A stretch of DNA of 26,778 bases from an uncultured Actinomycetes bacterium. GTDB taxonomy: Bacteria > Actinomycetota > Actinomycetes > Nanopelagicales > Nanopelagicaceae. The stretch covers positions 1-26,778 of the forward strand of contig CAIXPV010000166.1 of NCBI GenBank assembly GCA_903921405.1. Reading direction: 5' to 3'. Numbering within the stretch: the first letter of the stretch is position 1; every line of letters starts with the position of its first letter. Positions 1-7,530 of this stretch are shown piece by piece. The notes beneath the pieces are model-generated. The model had not been told where the DNA came from and did no database searches. It worked only from the letters and a program-made list of their open reading frames with translations. The translations under genes were made by a program, and so were the position numbers.

Positions 1-750
1 CATTGGAATTTGAACTTTGAAGAGACTCTGCTTGCGGGTTGAACCCATCGACACAGATGCTTCTACTGGGGCTGGGTTAATAGTTCGAATTGCATGAGAG
101 GTGATGCGGATTGCGATCGGAATGCTGTACACCATTGTTGCAATTGTCGCCGAAGCAACCCCGATCATGAAAAAAAGTGCGAGTGGAGCTAAATAGACCA
201 GGGTTGGCAAAATTTGAGCGAGATCTAAAAATGGCGTCATAACTTTGAGGACGCGATCAGATAATCCCGCCCAAATACCTAGAGGGATTCCAATCGCTAA
301 TGAGAGAAAAACTGCGGCAAATGTCATTGCAAATGTATCCATTGTGAACTGCCACATACCCAAAGCGCCACAAGCCAATAACAAAGTTGTGGCTAGAACT
401 GCAGTGCGCAGTCGGCTTGTTGCATAAACAGTGAATGCAACAATCGCGACAACACCAAACCAACCGATAATTGGTATCACTGAGCCGCCACGTGGTACAG
501 AAATAAGTGTGCGAATTATTTCAACAAATCCGCTGATAAATGCACGAATAGGATTAAAGAAATATATGAAGGCTGCGCTCTTAGTGCGATTACCGCGAAT
601 GGAGGATGCGGCATTTCCGACTGCATTTGTGATTGAAGTGTTATCGGCAGTTGGGAGCTCGAGGGTGCTCTGCCCTTGAAGAACCCTTGATAAGACAATC
701 CAGACAAAGGCACCACCAAGTAATAGGTGAGATTTCTTAAGGTGCAGCAT
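1..750 (-). CDS. proW: Glycine betaine/proline ABC transporter permease ProW, 3' end cut by window edge
   Basis: Inner-membrane permease of a ProU/OpuA-type importer for glycine betaine, proline betaine or related compatible solutes. The ATG at 750 lies immediately after the ProV stop (751-753), and an uninterrupted frame runs 250 codons to the left edge, so the C-terminus is missing. The translation has a long hydrophilic/membrane-anchored N-terminal part, several hydrophobic segments (for example VVAIVAFTVYATS and LLLACGALGMW), and then the family core with AIGIPLGIWAGLSD, LAQILPTLVYLAPL and VEASVSMGSTRKQSLFKVQIP. The last of these is the EAA loop that contacts the ATPase. It is the fourth gene after the MttB-family methyltransferase. 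A substrate-binding protein is not visible and may lie beyond the left edge. The family is clear; the exact substrate is inferred from the neighbours. Confidence 0.9.
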   Translation of the reverse strand, partial: MLHLKKSHLLLGGAFVWIVLSRVLQGQSTLELPTADNTSITNAVGNAASSIRGNRTKSAAFIYFFNPIRAFISGFVEIIRTLISVPRGGSVIPIIGWFGVVAIVAFTVYATSRLRTAVLATTLLLACGALGMWQFTMDTFAMTFAAVFLSLAIGIPLGIWAGLSDRVLKVMTPFLDLAQILPTLVYLAPLALFFMIGVASATIATMVYSIPIAIRITSHAIRTINPAPVEASVSMGSTRKQSLFKVQIPM

Positions 751-1779
751 CTAAGCGACCCCGGAGATTAACCGCAAAACATCCTCGCTAGAGACCACGC
801 CTAGAGCCTTACCGTTGTCACTGACCCGTACCGGTTTATGTGTCTGCAAAATGACATGGGCAGCATCGCGAATAATCATTGTCGCAGGCAGTTCTGGGCC
901 ATCTGTTGCTTCGCCTGGCTCGGCAGGACGAGCTAAATACTTCAACGATAAAACATGTGACTTAGCAATATCGCGCACAAAATTTGCCACGTAATCATCG
1001 GCTGGATTTGCCACTAACTCTTCGGGTGTACCGATCTGCACAATCGCACCGTCGCGCATAATCGCAATCCGGTCTCCCACTTTTGCCGCTTCCGATAAAT
1101 CGTGAGTAATAAAGACCATCGTCTTACCAAGTTCATGATGCAGGCGAATAACTTCTTGCTGCATATCACGTCGAATCAGTGGATCTAATGCGCTAAAGGG
1201 TTCATCAAGGAAAAGTACTTGTGGGTCAACAGCTAAGGCCCGAGCTAAACCAACGCGTTGCTGCATTCCACCAGATAACTGCTCGGGATACGCGTTGGCA
1301 TACCCTTGCAAACCAACGAGTTCGATAACTTCGTTAGCACGTGCATGACGCTCGGCTTTCTTAATTCCATTAATCTCAAGTGAGTACGCGATATTGTCAA
1401 TAACTTTGCGATGTGGCAGCAAACCAAAGTGTTGAAAAACCATAGAGAAGCGCGTCTTGCGCAGTTCGCGCAATCTAGCCGCATCAACGGTTAATACATC
1501 TTCGCCTTCAAAAGTAAGTGATCCTGCAGTAGGTTCAATCAAGCGTGTCATGCAGCGCACCAGTGTGGATTTTCCTGAACCAGATAAACCCATAACAACA
1601 AAGACTTCGCCAGGTGCTACATCAAATGAAACATCACGAACGGCGATTGTATTACCGGTCTTAGCTCGAAGCTCAGCGCGGGTTAAATCTGCAAGAGGTG
1701 TGCCGATAACTTTCTCGGCGTTGGCTCCAAATACTTTCCAGAGATTCTTCACTGAAATCATTGGCGCCGCAGAACTCAT
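751..1779 (-). CDS. proV: Glycine betaine/proline ABC transporter ATP-binding protein ProV
   Basis: Cytoplasmic ATPase that powers ProW. Numbering from the start chosen here (342 aa): Walker A GLSGSGKST at about 64-72, Q-loop near Gln116 (MVFQHFGLLPH), signature LSGGMQQR at 168-175, Walker B VLFLDEP at 188-194, switch His226 (FITHDLSE). A C-terminal CBS-like stretch at about 300-340 (KPVRVSDNGKALGVVSSEDV) replaces the longer tandem CBS pair of some ProV/OpuAA proteins. An upstream ATG at 1812 exists, but the ATG at 1779 is preferred. It overlaps the stop of the preceding aldehyde dehydrogenase as ATGA and has AAGGGGAG a few bases upstream, and MSSAAPMISVKNL is a natural N-terminus. It is co-oriented and coupled with both neighbours. 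Substrate choice rests on context. Confidence 0.94.
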   Translation of the reverse strand: MSSAAPMISVKNLWKVFGANAEKVIGTPLADLTRAELRAKTGNTIAVRDVSFDVAPGEVFVVMGLSGSGKSTLVRCMTRLIEPTAGSLTFEGEDVLTVDAARLRELRKTRFSMVFQHFGLLPHRKVIDNIAYSLEINGIKKAERHARANEVIELVGLQGYANAYPEQLSGGMQQRVGLARALAVDPQVLFLDEPFSALDPLIRRDMQQEVIRLHHELGKTMVFITHDLSEAAKVGDRIAIMRDGAIVQIGTPEELVANPADDYVANFVRDIAKSHVLSLKYLARPAEPGEATDGPELPATMIIRDAAHVILQTHKPVRVSDNGKALGVVSSEDVLRLISGVA

Positions 1780-3269
1780 TGACTCTCCCCTTGTGCGGGA
1801 TCTGAAAACCATCCAGATCGACTAGGTGAATTGTTGGTCCAAATGTGTTTGATTTCAAGGTACTCACCCAAGCCATGCTCACCTAATTCGCGGCCAATAC
1901 CTGATTGCTTGTATCCACCCCATTCAGCTTGCGGGCGATACGGGCCAAAGTCATTAACCCAGATCGTGCCATGGCGCAGGGCACCTGCAACTCTGGCCGC
2001 TTTTTCACTATCGCTGCTCCAGACTCCGCCAGATAAACCAAAGACTGTGTCATTTCCTAGCGCTATGGCCTGTGCTTCGGTATCAAATACCTCCACCGTC
2101 ATGACGGGACCGAAAGACTCTTCTTGCACGCAGTTCATAGTCGTTACACAGTTATCTAAAACTGTCGGCAAGAAATACCAGCCGTTTTCATGCTCAAGTG
2201 CTTCACTGCGCTTTCCACCAACTAATAGCGTTGCACCTTCTGCGATACCTTTTTCAACATATTCGGTAACGTTTCGCAGATGCGCTGCACTAATAAGTGG
2301 GCCAGTCTCTGCCATTACATCATCGGGACCACCAAGTCGTATCTGACCTGCCCGTCGAACGATCTCGTTAACAACGCGATCATGAATTGAACGCTCAACT
2401 AATAAACGAGTACCTGCCGAACAAACCTGACCAGAGTGCAAGAAGGCAGCGGTAACTGCGTTATCGATTGCCGCATCGAGATCGGCATCGGCGAAGATTA
2501 TGTGCGGGTTCTTGCCGCCGAGTTCAAGAGCTAACTTCTTAATTGTCTTTGCCGCTGCAGTCATGATGGTCTGTCCCGTAGTTAAACCACCCGTAAATGA
2601 GACAAGGTCAACACGAGGGTCATTGATCAGTGGTGTACCGACGACTGAACCAGGGCCAAGAATTAGATTTGCAACACCTTTAGGCGTGCCAGCCTCTTCA
2701 ATAATTTTCATTAATGCAACTGCACTTTGTGGTGTGAGTTCACTGGGCTTAACAATAAATGAGCATCCAGCGACTAAGGCTGGTGCGACTTTCCAAGCAA
2801 TTTGCAGCAATGGATAGTTCCAAGGTCCAATCAAAGATGCGACACCTAATGGCTCGTGAACTATGCGACTTGTTACGTGAGCCAAGCCCACATCGACGCT
2901 GCGTTCGCGTTCTTTTGCCCCAAGGTTTGCAAAGTGTCTAAAGGTTGCAATGACATCGGCAATGTCGTACTGAGCCTCAATAAATCGCTTACCAGTGTCA
3001 TCGCTTTCTTTACGGGCGACTAAATCGGCATCGCGCTCAAGCAAGTCGGCGATCTTTGCAACTAATGCACTGCGCTCTTTAAATGTCCAGGATGTAAATA
3101 CTCCGCTATCAAATGATGCGCGTGCAGCAGCGACTGCATCTAAAACATCGGTGTTGGTCGCTTGTGAAACTGTAGCCACGACACGTTGGTCGTGCGGGCT
3201 GTGCACATCATGGGCGCCGCCATCAGATGCCTGTCTCCAGGTACCATCGATAAAAAGCGTTGCGACCAT
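1776..3269 (-). CDS. NAD(P)-dependent aldehyde dehydrogenase, betaine-aldehyde dehydrogenase type
   Basis: Soluble ALDH-superfamily enzyme of 497 aa, the usual length. Catalytic features: Asn151 (IGPWNYPLLQ), Lys174/Glu177 of the cofactor site (FIVKPSELTP), SFTGG at 224-228, general base Glu249 (LELGGKNP), and nucleophile Cys283 (SGQVCSAGTRLL). The overall pattern and the position between an MttB-type methyltransferase and betaine transporter genes fit oxidation of betaine aldehyde to glycine betaine (BetB/GbsA). No choline dehydrogenase or oxidase is in the window, so an aldehyde from another amine, or one released during demethylation, is also possible. The gene starts 7 bp after the methyltransferase stop, without an obvious Shine-Dalgarno sequence, so expression may depend on coupling. 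Family certain, substrate uncertain. Confidence 0.9.
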   Translation of the reverse strand: MVATLFIDGTWRQASDGGAHDVHSPHDQRVVATVSQATNTDVLDAVAAARASFDSGVFTSWTFKERSALVAKIADLLERDADLVARKESDDTGKRFIEAQYDIADVIATFRHFANLGAKERERSVDVGLAHVTSRIVHEPLGVASLIGPWNYPLLQIAWKVAPALVAGCSFIVKPSELTPQSAVALMKIIEEAGTPKGVANLILGPGSVVGTPLINDPRVDLVSFTGGLTTGQTIMTAAAKTIKKLALELGGKNPHIIFADADLDAAIDNAVTAAFLHSGQVCSAGTRLLVERSIHDRVVNEIVRRAGQIRLGGPDDVMAETGPLISAAHLRNVTEYVEKGIAEGATLLVGGKRSEALEHENGWYFLPTVLDNCVTTMNCVQEESFGPVMTVEVFDTEAQAIALGNDTVFGLSGGVWSSDSEKAARVAGALRHGTIWVNDFGPYRPQAEWGGYKQSGIGRELGEHGLGEYLEIKHIWTNNSPSRSGWFSDPAQGESQ

Positions 3270-3276
3270 AGTGGTT

Positions 3277-4713
3277 TTAATCTAGTTGGCTTTTGCGCAT
3301 TGCCACAAACTCATCGAGCTCTTTTAGCATCGATGCGTTGATATCAGGGGCTACGTAATCCTCTAACTTCTTCTTATAAATCTCAGCTGCGCGATCCTTC
3401 GTATCTCGTGCACCCAAGCGCATCCATCGCTCGTAGTTATCGCTGTTAGTCAGGAATGGTCGATAGAAACAGTCGCGAAAGCGCTCCATCGTATGCGCTG
3501 CGCCTAAGAAGTGACCGCCATGGCCGACCTCAACATGAGCATCAAATGCAAGGGATTCAACGTTGAACTCCAGTGGAGTGAACTCTGTCATTAACGATTG
3601 CAGGATTTCAATGTCGAGAATGAACTTCTCATAACAAGAAACTAGCCCACCCTCTAACCAGCCAGCGGTGTGCATGACCCAGTTAGTTCCAGATAAGAAT
3701 GTTGGCATCATGGTCATCATCGATTGATACGCCGATTGTGCATCAACAGTTTGTGATGAGTTCAAGCCGCCACCGCCACGAAATGGCAAGTTAAAACTGC
3801 GCGCAATTTGACCAGTACACAGCAGGCCGATTCCTGATTCAGGTGTACCAAATTGTGGTGATCCAGATTGCATATCGATATTGGATAAAAATGATCCGAA
3901 GACAATTGGGCATCCTGGGTTGAGTGTTTGTGCGAGCGCAATTCCAGTTAATGCCTCAGCGATTTGTTGGGCTAACGTTGCAGGAATCGTTACTGGACTC
4001 ATCGCACCCATCAGTAAGAATGGTGTGACAACAACTGGTTGTCCAGCTAAAACATATTCGCGGAGAGAGTCCAACATGCGATCATCCCAGCGCAATGGTG
4101 AGTTGCAGTTAATGAGAGAGATCAGTGCTGGTGTCTCTTCAATTGCAGCGCGACCACCGTGAATGATTTCTGCCATCCGGATGACATCTTTAGCGTTCTC
4201 AGCAGTCACGACATTTCCCATAAAGAACTTATCGGTCAGAGTTGCCGCTGCATATGCCATATCTAAGTGACGTGAATCTAGAGATAAATCATTTGGTTCG
4301 CAGACGACTCCGCCCACACTATCTAAGGCGTCGTAGGACTGAGCGAGCTTGCAAAAGTTTTCGTAGTCCTTAAAAGTGGCATCGCGGCGAACATCGCCTT
4401 CGCGCACAAATGGTGGACCATAGACGCCACCAAAGACCATTGAGTTGCCACCGATATGAACATTGTTCTTAGGATTTCTTGCGCGAAGATTAAATTCGCT
4501 AGGCGCTAGCGCCACCTGCTTAAGGATCCAATCTGGATCAAACTTAACGTTGTCGCCTTCTACGGTCTGCCCAGCATCACGCAAAACATCCAGGGCCCAC
4601 GGACTCATGAACTCAATGCCGATCTCAGAGACAATGCGACGCCATCCCAAAGTCAGCGTTGCCATCGACTCTTGGCTTAAGATTTCATATCTGGGCATTC
4701 GATTCTCGAACAT
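3277..4713 (-). CDS. mtgB: MttB-family corrinoid methyltransferase without pyrrolysine, probable glycine betaine methyltransferase
   Basis: Cytoplasmic methyltransferase of 478 aa that would take a methyl group from a quaternary amine and put it on the Co(I) corrinoid of the partner protein at 5575-6240. It resembles the trimethylamine methyltransferase (MttB) family over its length: GGNSMVFGGVYGPPF near 90, the GGGGLNSSQTVDAQSAYQS segment near 317-335, and HVEVGHGGHFLGAAHTMERF in the C-terminal third. The frame has no internal TAG, so this is a pyrrolysine-free member like MtgB of Desulfitobacterium, which demethylates glycine betaine to dimethylglycine. The start is supported by AGGAG six bases before ATG 4713. 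The operon continues with aldehyde dehydrogenase and betaine transporter genes, which favours glycine betaine. Carnitine, proline betaine or another betaine cannot be excluded. Confidence 0.88.
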   Translation of the reverse strand: MFENRMPRYEILSQESMATLTLGWRRIVSEIGIEFMSPWALDVLRDAGQTVEGDNVKFDPDWILKQVALAPSEFNLRARNPKNNVHIGGNSMVFGGVYGPPFVREGDVRRDATFKDYENFCKLAQSYDALDSVGGVVCEPNDLSLDSRHLDMAYAAATLTDKFFMGNVVTAENAKDVIRMAEIIHGGRAAIEETPALISLINCNSPLRWDDRMLDSLREYVLAGQPVVVTPFLLMGAMSPVTIPATLAQQIAEALTGIALAQTLNPGCPIVFGSFLSNIDMQSGSPQFGTPESGIGLLCTGQIARSFNLPFRGGGGLNSSQTVDAQSAYQSMMTMMPTFLSGTNWVMHTAGWLEGGLVSCYEKFILDIEILQSLMTEFTPLEFNVESLAFDAHVEVGHGGHFLGAAHTMERFRDCFYRPFLTNSDNYERWMRLGARDTKDRAAEIYKKKLEDYVAPDINASMLKELDEFVAMRKSQLD

Positions 4714-4769
4714 GTGATGCTCCTTGTACCTATTGACCGCCGGACACCTGCGAGAATACCCTTAGATAT

Positions 4770-4806
4770 TGGAACAGTGGTTCCATATTATGGAACACTA
4801 TGGAAG
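4770..4806. promoter_or_regulatory. Probable IclR-family operator between the divergent mtgB and iclR genes
   Basis: The sequence TGGAACAGTGGTTCCA at 4770-4785 is a perfect inverted repeat (TGGAAC, 4-nt spacer, GTTCCA). Two more direct half sites follow: TGGAAC at 4791-4796 and TGGAAG at 4801-4806, the latter touching the ribosome-binding site of the regulator gene. IclR proteins are known to recognise TGGAAA-like palindromes, so the site most likely binds the product of 4817-5578 and controls both divergent operons. A TTGACC at about 4735 could be a -35 element for the rightward promoter; no -10 is certain. Confidence 0.65.
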
Positions 4807-4816
4807 GGGGTGGGCG

Positions 4817-5578
4817 ATGAGTGAACTAGTCACCGGTACGCAGGCAATTGATCGCGCCAGCGCACTTCTTATTCATATTTTGGAATCTGCTACCCCACCA
4901 CTGTTATCAGAGCTCTCACGTACGCACGAGATTCCTAAGAGCACGACCTCGCGCATGTTAAGCGCACTTGAACGTCAAGGTCTTATACGCAGAGATAGAA
5001 ACGGTGCCTTTATTGCAGGTGAAGTCTTATCAACCTTTGCGCGTTCACAAAATCACGACTCAGTATTAGTTGCGCGTGTGCACTCGGTCTTAGAAAAATT
5101 AGCTCACGCCACCGGAGAAACTGCCAACCTTGCGGTATCAAGTAATGGAGAGATGAAGCTAATCGATCAAGTCGATGGACATTACTTATTAGGTGCAACA
5201 AATTGGGTAGGCAAGCGAATTCCATATCACGCATCGGCTCTTGGTAAAATACTGTTGGCTTATGGTGTGGCAACAATTCCCATGGGTCGACTAGAAAAAC
5301 TATCCTCTAAGACAATTACATCCAGGCCACGTTTGCTGGCTGAATTAGAAGGCGTTCGCAAAAAGGGTTACGCAATAATTATCGATGAGTTAGAAGATGG
5401 CTTAGTTGCCGTAGCAGCACCGATTCGCGAGAACGATGGTCGCGTTGTTGGTGCAATTTCGATTTCTGGTCCGTCGCCTCGATTGACCCAGAAAGATTTA
5501 GCAAAGATCGGTGATTTGATCATCGAAGAGATCCACACACTCCAGTCAAACCATGAAGGAAAGATAGGTGCAGCATGA
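4817..5578 (+). CDS. IclR-family transcriptional regulator
   Basis: DNA-binding regulator of 253 aa. The N-terminal winged helix-turn-helix is at about 10-65 (LSELSRTHEIPKSTTSRMLS), followed by the IclR ligand-binding domain with the conserved stretch RIPYHASALGKILLAY and the late EDGLVAVAAPIRENDG motif. An ATG at 4769 is in frame, but the start at 4817 is preferred. It has a strong AAGGGGGTG element just upstream, and the longer form would run through the operator at 4770-4806. The gene is divergent from the methyltransferase/transporter operon and overlaps the corrinoid protein gene as ATGA. It therefore probably senses a betaine or demethylation product and controls both directions as well as itself. 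The ligand cannot be read from the sequence. Confidence 0.92.
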   Translation: MSELVTGTQAIDRASALLIHILESATPPLLSELSRTHEIPKSTTSRMLSALERQGLIRRDRNGAFIAGEVLSTFARSQNHDSVLVARVHSVLEKLAHATGETANLAVSSNGEMKLIDQVDGHYLLGATNWVGKRIPYHASALGKILLAYGVATIPMGRLEKLSSKTITSRPRLLAELEGVRKKGYAIIIDELEDGLVAVAAPIRENDGRVVGAISISGPSPRLTQKDLAKIGDLIIEEIHTLQSNHEGKIGAA

Positions 5579-6240
5579 CTCATGACGACATCATCAAAGC
5601 GCTCTTTGACGAGACTTTAGTTGGTAATGCTCCGGCAGTTCTAGAGCTAACTAATCAAGGTATTGCCGATGGCATGACACCTAGCACGATCCTCTTTGAT
5701 GCTTTAATTCCAGCCCTTGAAGAAGTTGGCGCACGCTTTGAACGTGGAGATTTCTTTGTACCAGAGATGCTTATCTCGGGTAAGGCAATGTCAGGTGCTC
5801 TCAATGTGCTGCGCCCTCTGCTGGCAGAGACTGGCGCTGAAACTGTTGGAACATTCTTGATGGGCACAGTTAAAGGCGATGTTCACGATATCGGCAAAAA
5901 CTTAGTCAATATCATGCTTGAAGGCGCTGGATTTAACGTTATCGACCTTGGCGTACAGGTTGCTCCCGAGAAATTTATTGCAGGAATCCTTGAGCACAAG
6001 CCAGATATCGTTGGAATGTCAGCCTTCTTAACAACGACAATGCCGATGTTTAAGGTCAACATCCATGAAATTACTAAGGCTGGACTGCGCGATCAAGTAA
6101 TCATTATGGTCGGTGGCGCACCAGTAACACAGGAGTATGCCGATGTAGTTGGCGCTGATGGTTTCGCCGCCGATGCATCGACTGCGGTTCGAATAGCTAA
6201 GGATCTCATCGCTAAAAAGCGTGCAGCGGTCTCTGCATAA
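5575..6240 (+). CDS. mtgC: Corrinoid (B12-binding) methyl carrier protein
   Basis: Small cytoplasmic shuttle of 221 aa that carries the methyl group on cobalt between the MttB-type methyltransferase and the THF methyltransferase. Residues about 1-90 form the helical B12-binding cap (DALIPALEEVGARFERGDFF, then VPEMLISGKAMSGAL). Residues 95-220 form the Rossmann-like B12 domain with the base-off signature GDVHDIGKN at 101-109, His104 being the lower cobalt ligand. SAFLTTT at 149-155 and GGAPVT at 180-185 complete the site. Size and motifs match the MtaC/MtbC/MttC/MtgC carriers. The start overlaps the regulator stop as ATGA. It differs from MetH in being free-standing. Pairing with the protein at 3277-4713 is inferred from gene order. 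Confidence 0.93.
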   Translation: MTHDDIIKALFDETLVGNAPAVLELTNQGIADGMTPSTILFDALIPALEEVGARFERGDFFVPEMLISGKAMSGALNVLRPLLAETGAETVGTFLMGTVKGDVHDIGKNLVNIMLEGAGFNVIDLGVQVAPEKFIAGILEHKPDIVGMSAFLTTTMPMFKVNIHEITKAGLRDQVIIMVGGAPVTQEYADVVGADGFAADASTAVRIAKDLIAKKRAAVSA

Positions 6241-6249
6241 CATCAAATC
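6238..6249 (+). promoter_or_regulatory. Possible internal leaderless promoter before metV
   Basis: TAACAT at 6238-6243, overlapping the stop codon of the corrinoid protein gene, fits the TANNNT -10 pattern and lies 6 nt before the ATG at 6250. There is no Shine-Dalgarno sequence in front of that ATG. The same spacing is seen at other genes in this window. This could give a leaderless metV-metF message. Such a short match can arise by chance. Confidence 0.3.
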
Positions 6250-6624
6250 ATGTTAAAGAAACTTCTTCCTTTCGTTGAACATGCAGTAAAGAAACCTGTA
6301 TGGGACTGCCGCATGTGCGGACAGTGTGTTCTGCATTCAACGGGAATGACGTGTCCGATGACATGTCCAAAGACTTTACGCAATGGTCCATGTGGTGGTG
6401 TACGTGAAAATGGACACTGTGAAGTAAAACCTGAGATGCAATGTATCTGGGTTAAAGCATATGATCGAACGGTTTCATTGCCGCTTCCTAAGGTATGGAA
6501 AGAGCATTACAACGAACTTCGACCACCTGTAGACATGCGCCTACAAGGAACATCTTCTTGGGTAAATTTAGTAACTAAACGCGATCAGCAGACTCCTGCT
6601 GGTTGGTCTGTTGGTGAAAACTAA
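6250..6624 (+). CDS. metV: MetV: cysteine-rich methylenetetrahydrofolate reductase C-terminal-domain protein
   Basis: Free-standing 124-aa protein of the MTHFR_C type (MetV), the small partner of MetF in acetogens and some other bacteria. It has eight cysteines, at about 20, 23, 26, 35, 39, 48, 57 and 65, in CRMCGQCVLHSTGMTCPMTC and NGPCGGVRENGHCEVKPEMQ followed by Cys65. This suggests zinc or iron-sulfur binding; in characterised complexes the subunit is needed to couple MetF to its redox partner. It has no Shine-Dalgarno sequence, and the stop overlaps the metF start as TAATG, which supports a 1:1 complex. Here it probably takes part in oxidising methyl-THF that comes from betaine. The electron partner is unknown. 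Confidence 0.87.
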   Translation: MLKKLLPFVEHAVKKPVWDCRMCGQCVLHSTGMTCPMTCPKTLRNGPCGGVRENGHCEVKPEMQCIWVKAYDRTVSLPLPKVWKEHYNELRPPVDMRLQGTSSWVNLVTKRDQQTPAGWSVGEN

Positions 6625-7526
6625 TGTCGATTCTGCGTGAGAAGTTAGAGAATACGTCAGAGCAAGTCTTTACTGCCGAATTCCCATCTATCGATGGTGG
6701 CGGAATGGTTAGCGTAGAAAAAAACGCTGCGCGATTAGCCCCATGGTTTGATGCCGTTAACGCAACTGATAATCCTGCAGCGCACGCCCACACATCTAAT
6801 ACAACAACGGCAATCGCAATGCAGATGCATGGACTTGAAGCGATTATGCAGATTGTCTGTCGTGATAAGAATCGACTAGCGATTCAATCAGACATGATGG
6901 GCGCAGCTCTTCATGGAATCACAAATATCTCTCTGCTGACCGGCGATGATGTAACTGCAGGTGATGAGCCAGAGGCCAGACGAGTCTTTGACGTTGATAG
7001 CGCTCAAGCCATCAATATCGCCCGGATTATGGCCACCGGTCAGTACTTATCAGGGCGAAAGATCAATCCCGCCCCAGATTTCTATATCGGCGCAGTTGAA
7101 AACGCAGCCGCTCCCCCATGTGATTATCGAATCCAGCGCGCTCTCAAGAAGCACCGCGCAGGTGCGAGATTCTTGCAACTACAGATTTGCTACCACCCTG
7201 ATCGCCTTGAAGCTTTCTGTAGAGGCGTTGCAGAAGTTGCACCAGACCTAAAGCTAATCCCAACCGTGGTTTTAATGAAAGGCGCCAAGGGCTTGAGCTT
7301 TATCAATGATAAGGTTCCCGGCATCGACGTTCCAGTTGATACTCTGAAACGTGTTCAAAGCGCCAGTGATCCCAGCGTTGAGGTCAATAAGTTAACTCTT
7401 GAGCTGGCACAGCATGCCTTAACACTTCCTGGTGTCCGAGGTCTGCACATAACTGATTTTAGACATGATGACACGCTCGCTATTTTTATGAACGACCTAG
7501 GCAGAACACCAAAGAGACAGGGATAA
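6624..7526 (+). CDS. metF: Methylenetetrahydrofolate reductase, MetF family
   Basis: Flavin-dependent TIM-barrel enzyme of 300 aa interconverting 5-methyl-THF and 5,10-methylene-THF. Visible family elements are the N-terminal TAEFPSIDGG strand, NATDNPAAHAHTS, NISLLTGDD for flavin/folate binding, the FYIGAVENAA segment, and GARFLQLQICYHPDRLEAFC in the second half. It is coupled to metV by a TAATG overlap. A methyltransferase to THF follows directly, so methyl-THF from the corrinoid protein is the likely substrate and the enzyme would run in the oxidative direction here. That is uphill with NAD+, which makes its electron acceptor a real question. A dual role in methionine synthesis is possible. 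Confidence 0.91.
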   Translation: MSILREKLENTSEQVFTAEFPSIDGGGMVSVEKNAARLAPWFDAVNATDNPAAHAHTSNTTTAIAMQMHGLEAIMQIVCRDKNRLAIQSDMMGAALHGITNISLLTGDDVTAGDEPEARRVFDVDSAQAINIARIMATGQYLSGRKINPAPDFYIGAVENAAAPPCDYRIQRALKKHRAGARFLQLQICYHPDRLEAFCRGVAEVAPDLKLIPTVVLMKGAKGLSFINDKVPGIDVPVDTLKRVQSASDPSVEVNKLTLELAQHALTLPGVRGLHITDFRHDDTLAIFMNDLGRTPKRQG

Positions 7527-7530
7527 CACA

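Noticed and set aside
1831..2346. 171-codon open frame on the plus strand opposite the aldehyde dehydrogenase gene
   Set aside because: It is fully contained in a conserved ALDH gene whose active-site residues are intact, and its translation shows no recognisable domain; it is an antisense shadow.
3277..4713. Possible pyrrolysine codon in the MttB-like gene
   Set aside because: The frame is uninterrupted by TAG from start to TAA stop, so no amber read-through is needed.
4769..4771. ATG at 4769 as the start of the IclR regulator
   Set aside because: It would place the operator palindrome inside the coding region and has no ribosome site; the ATG at 4817 has a strong one and gives a normal-length N-terminus.
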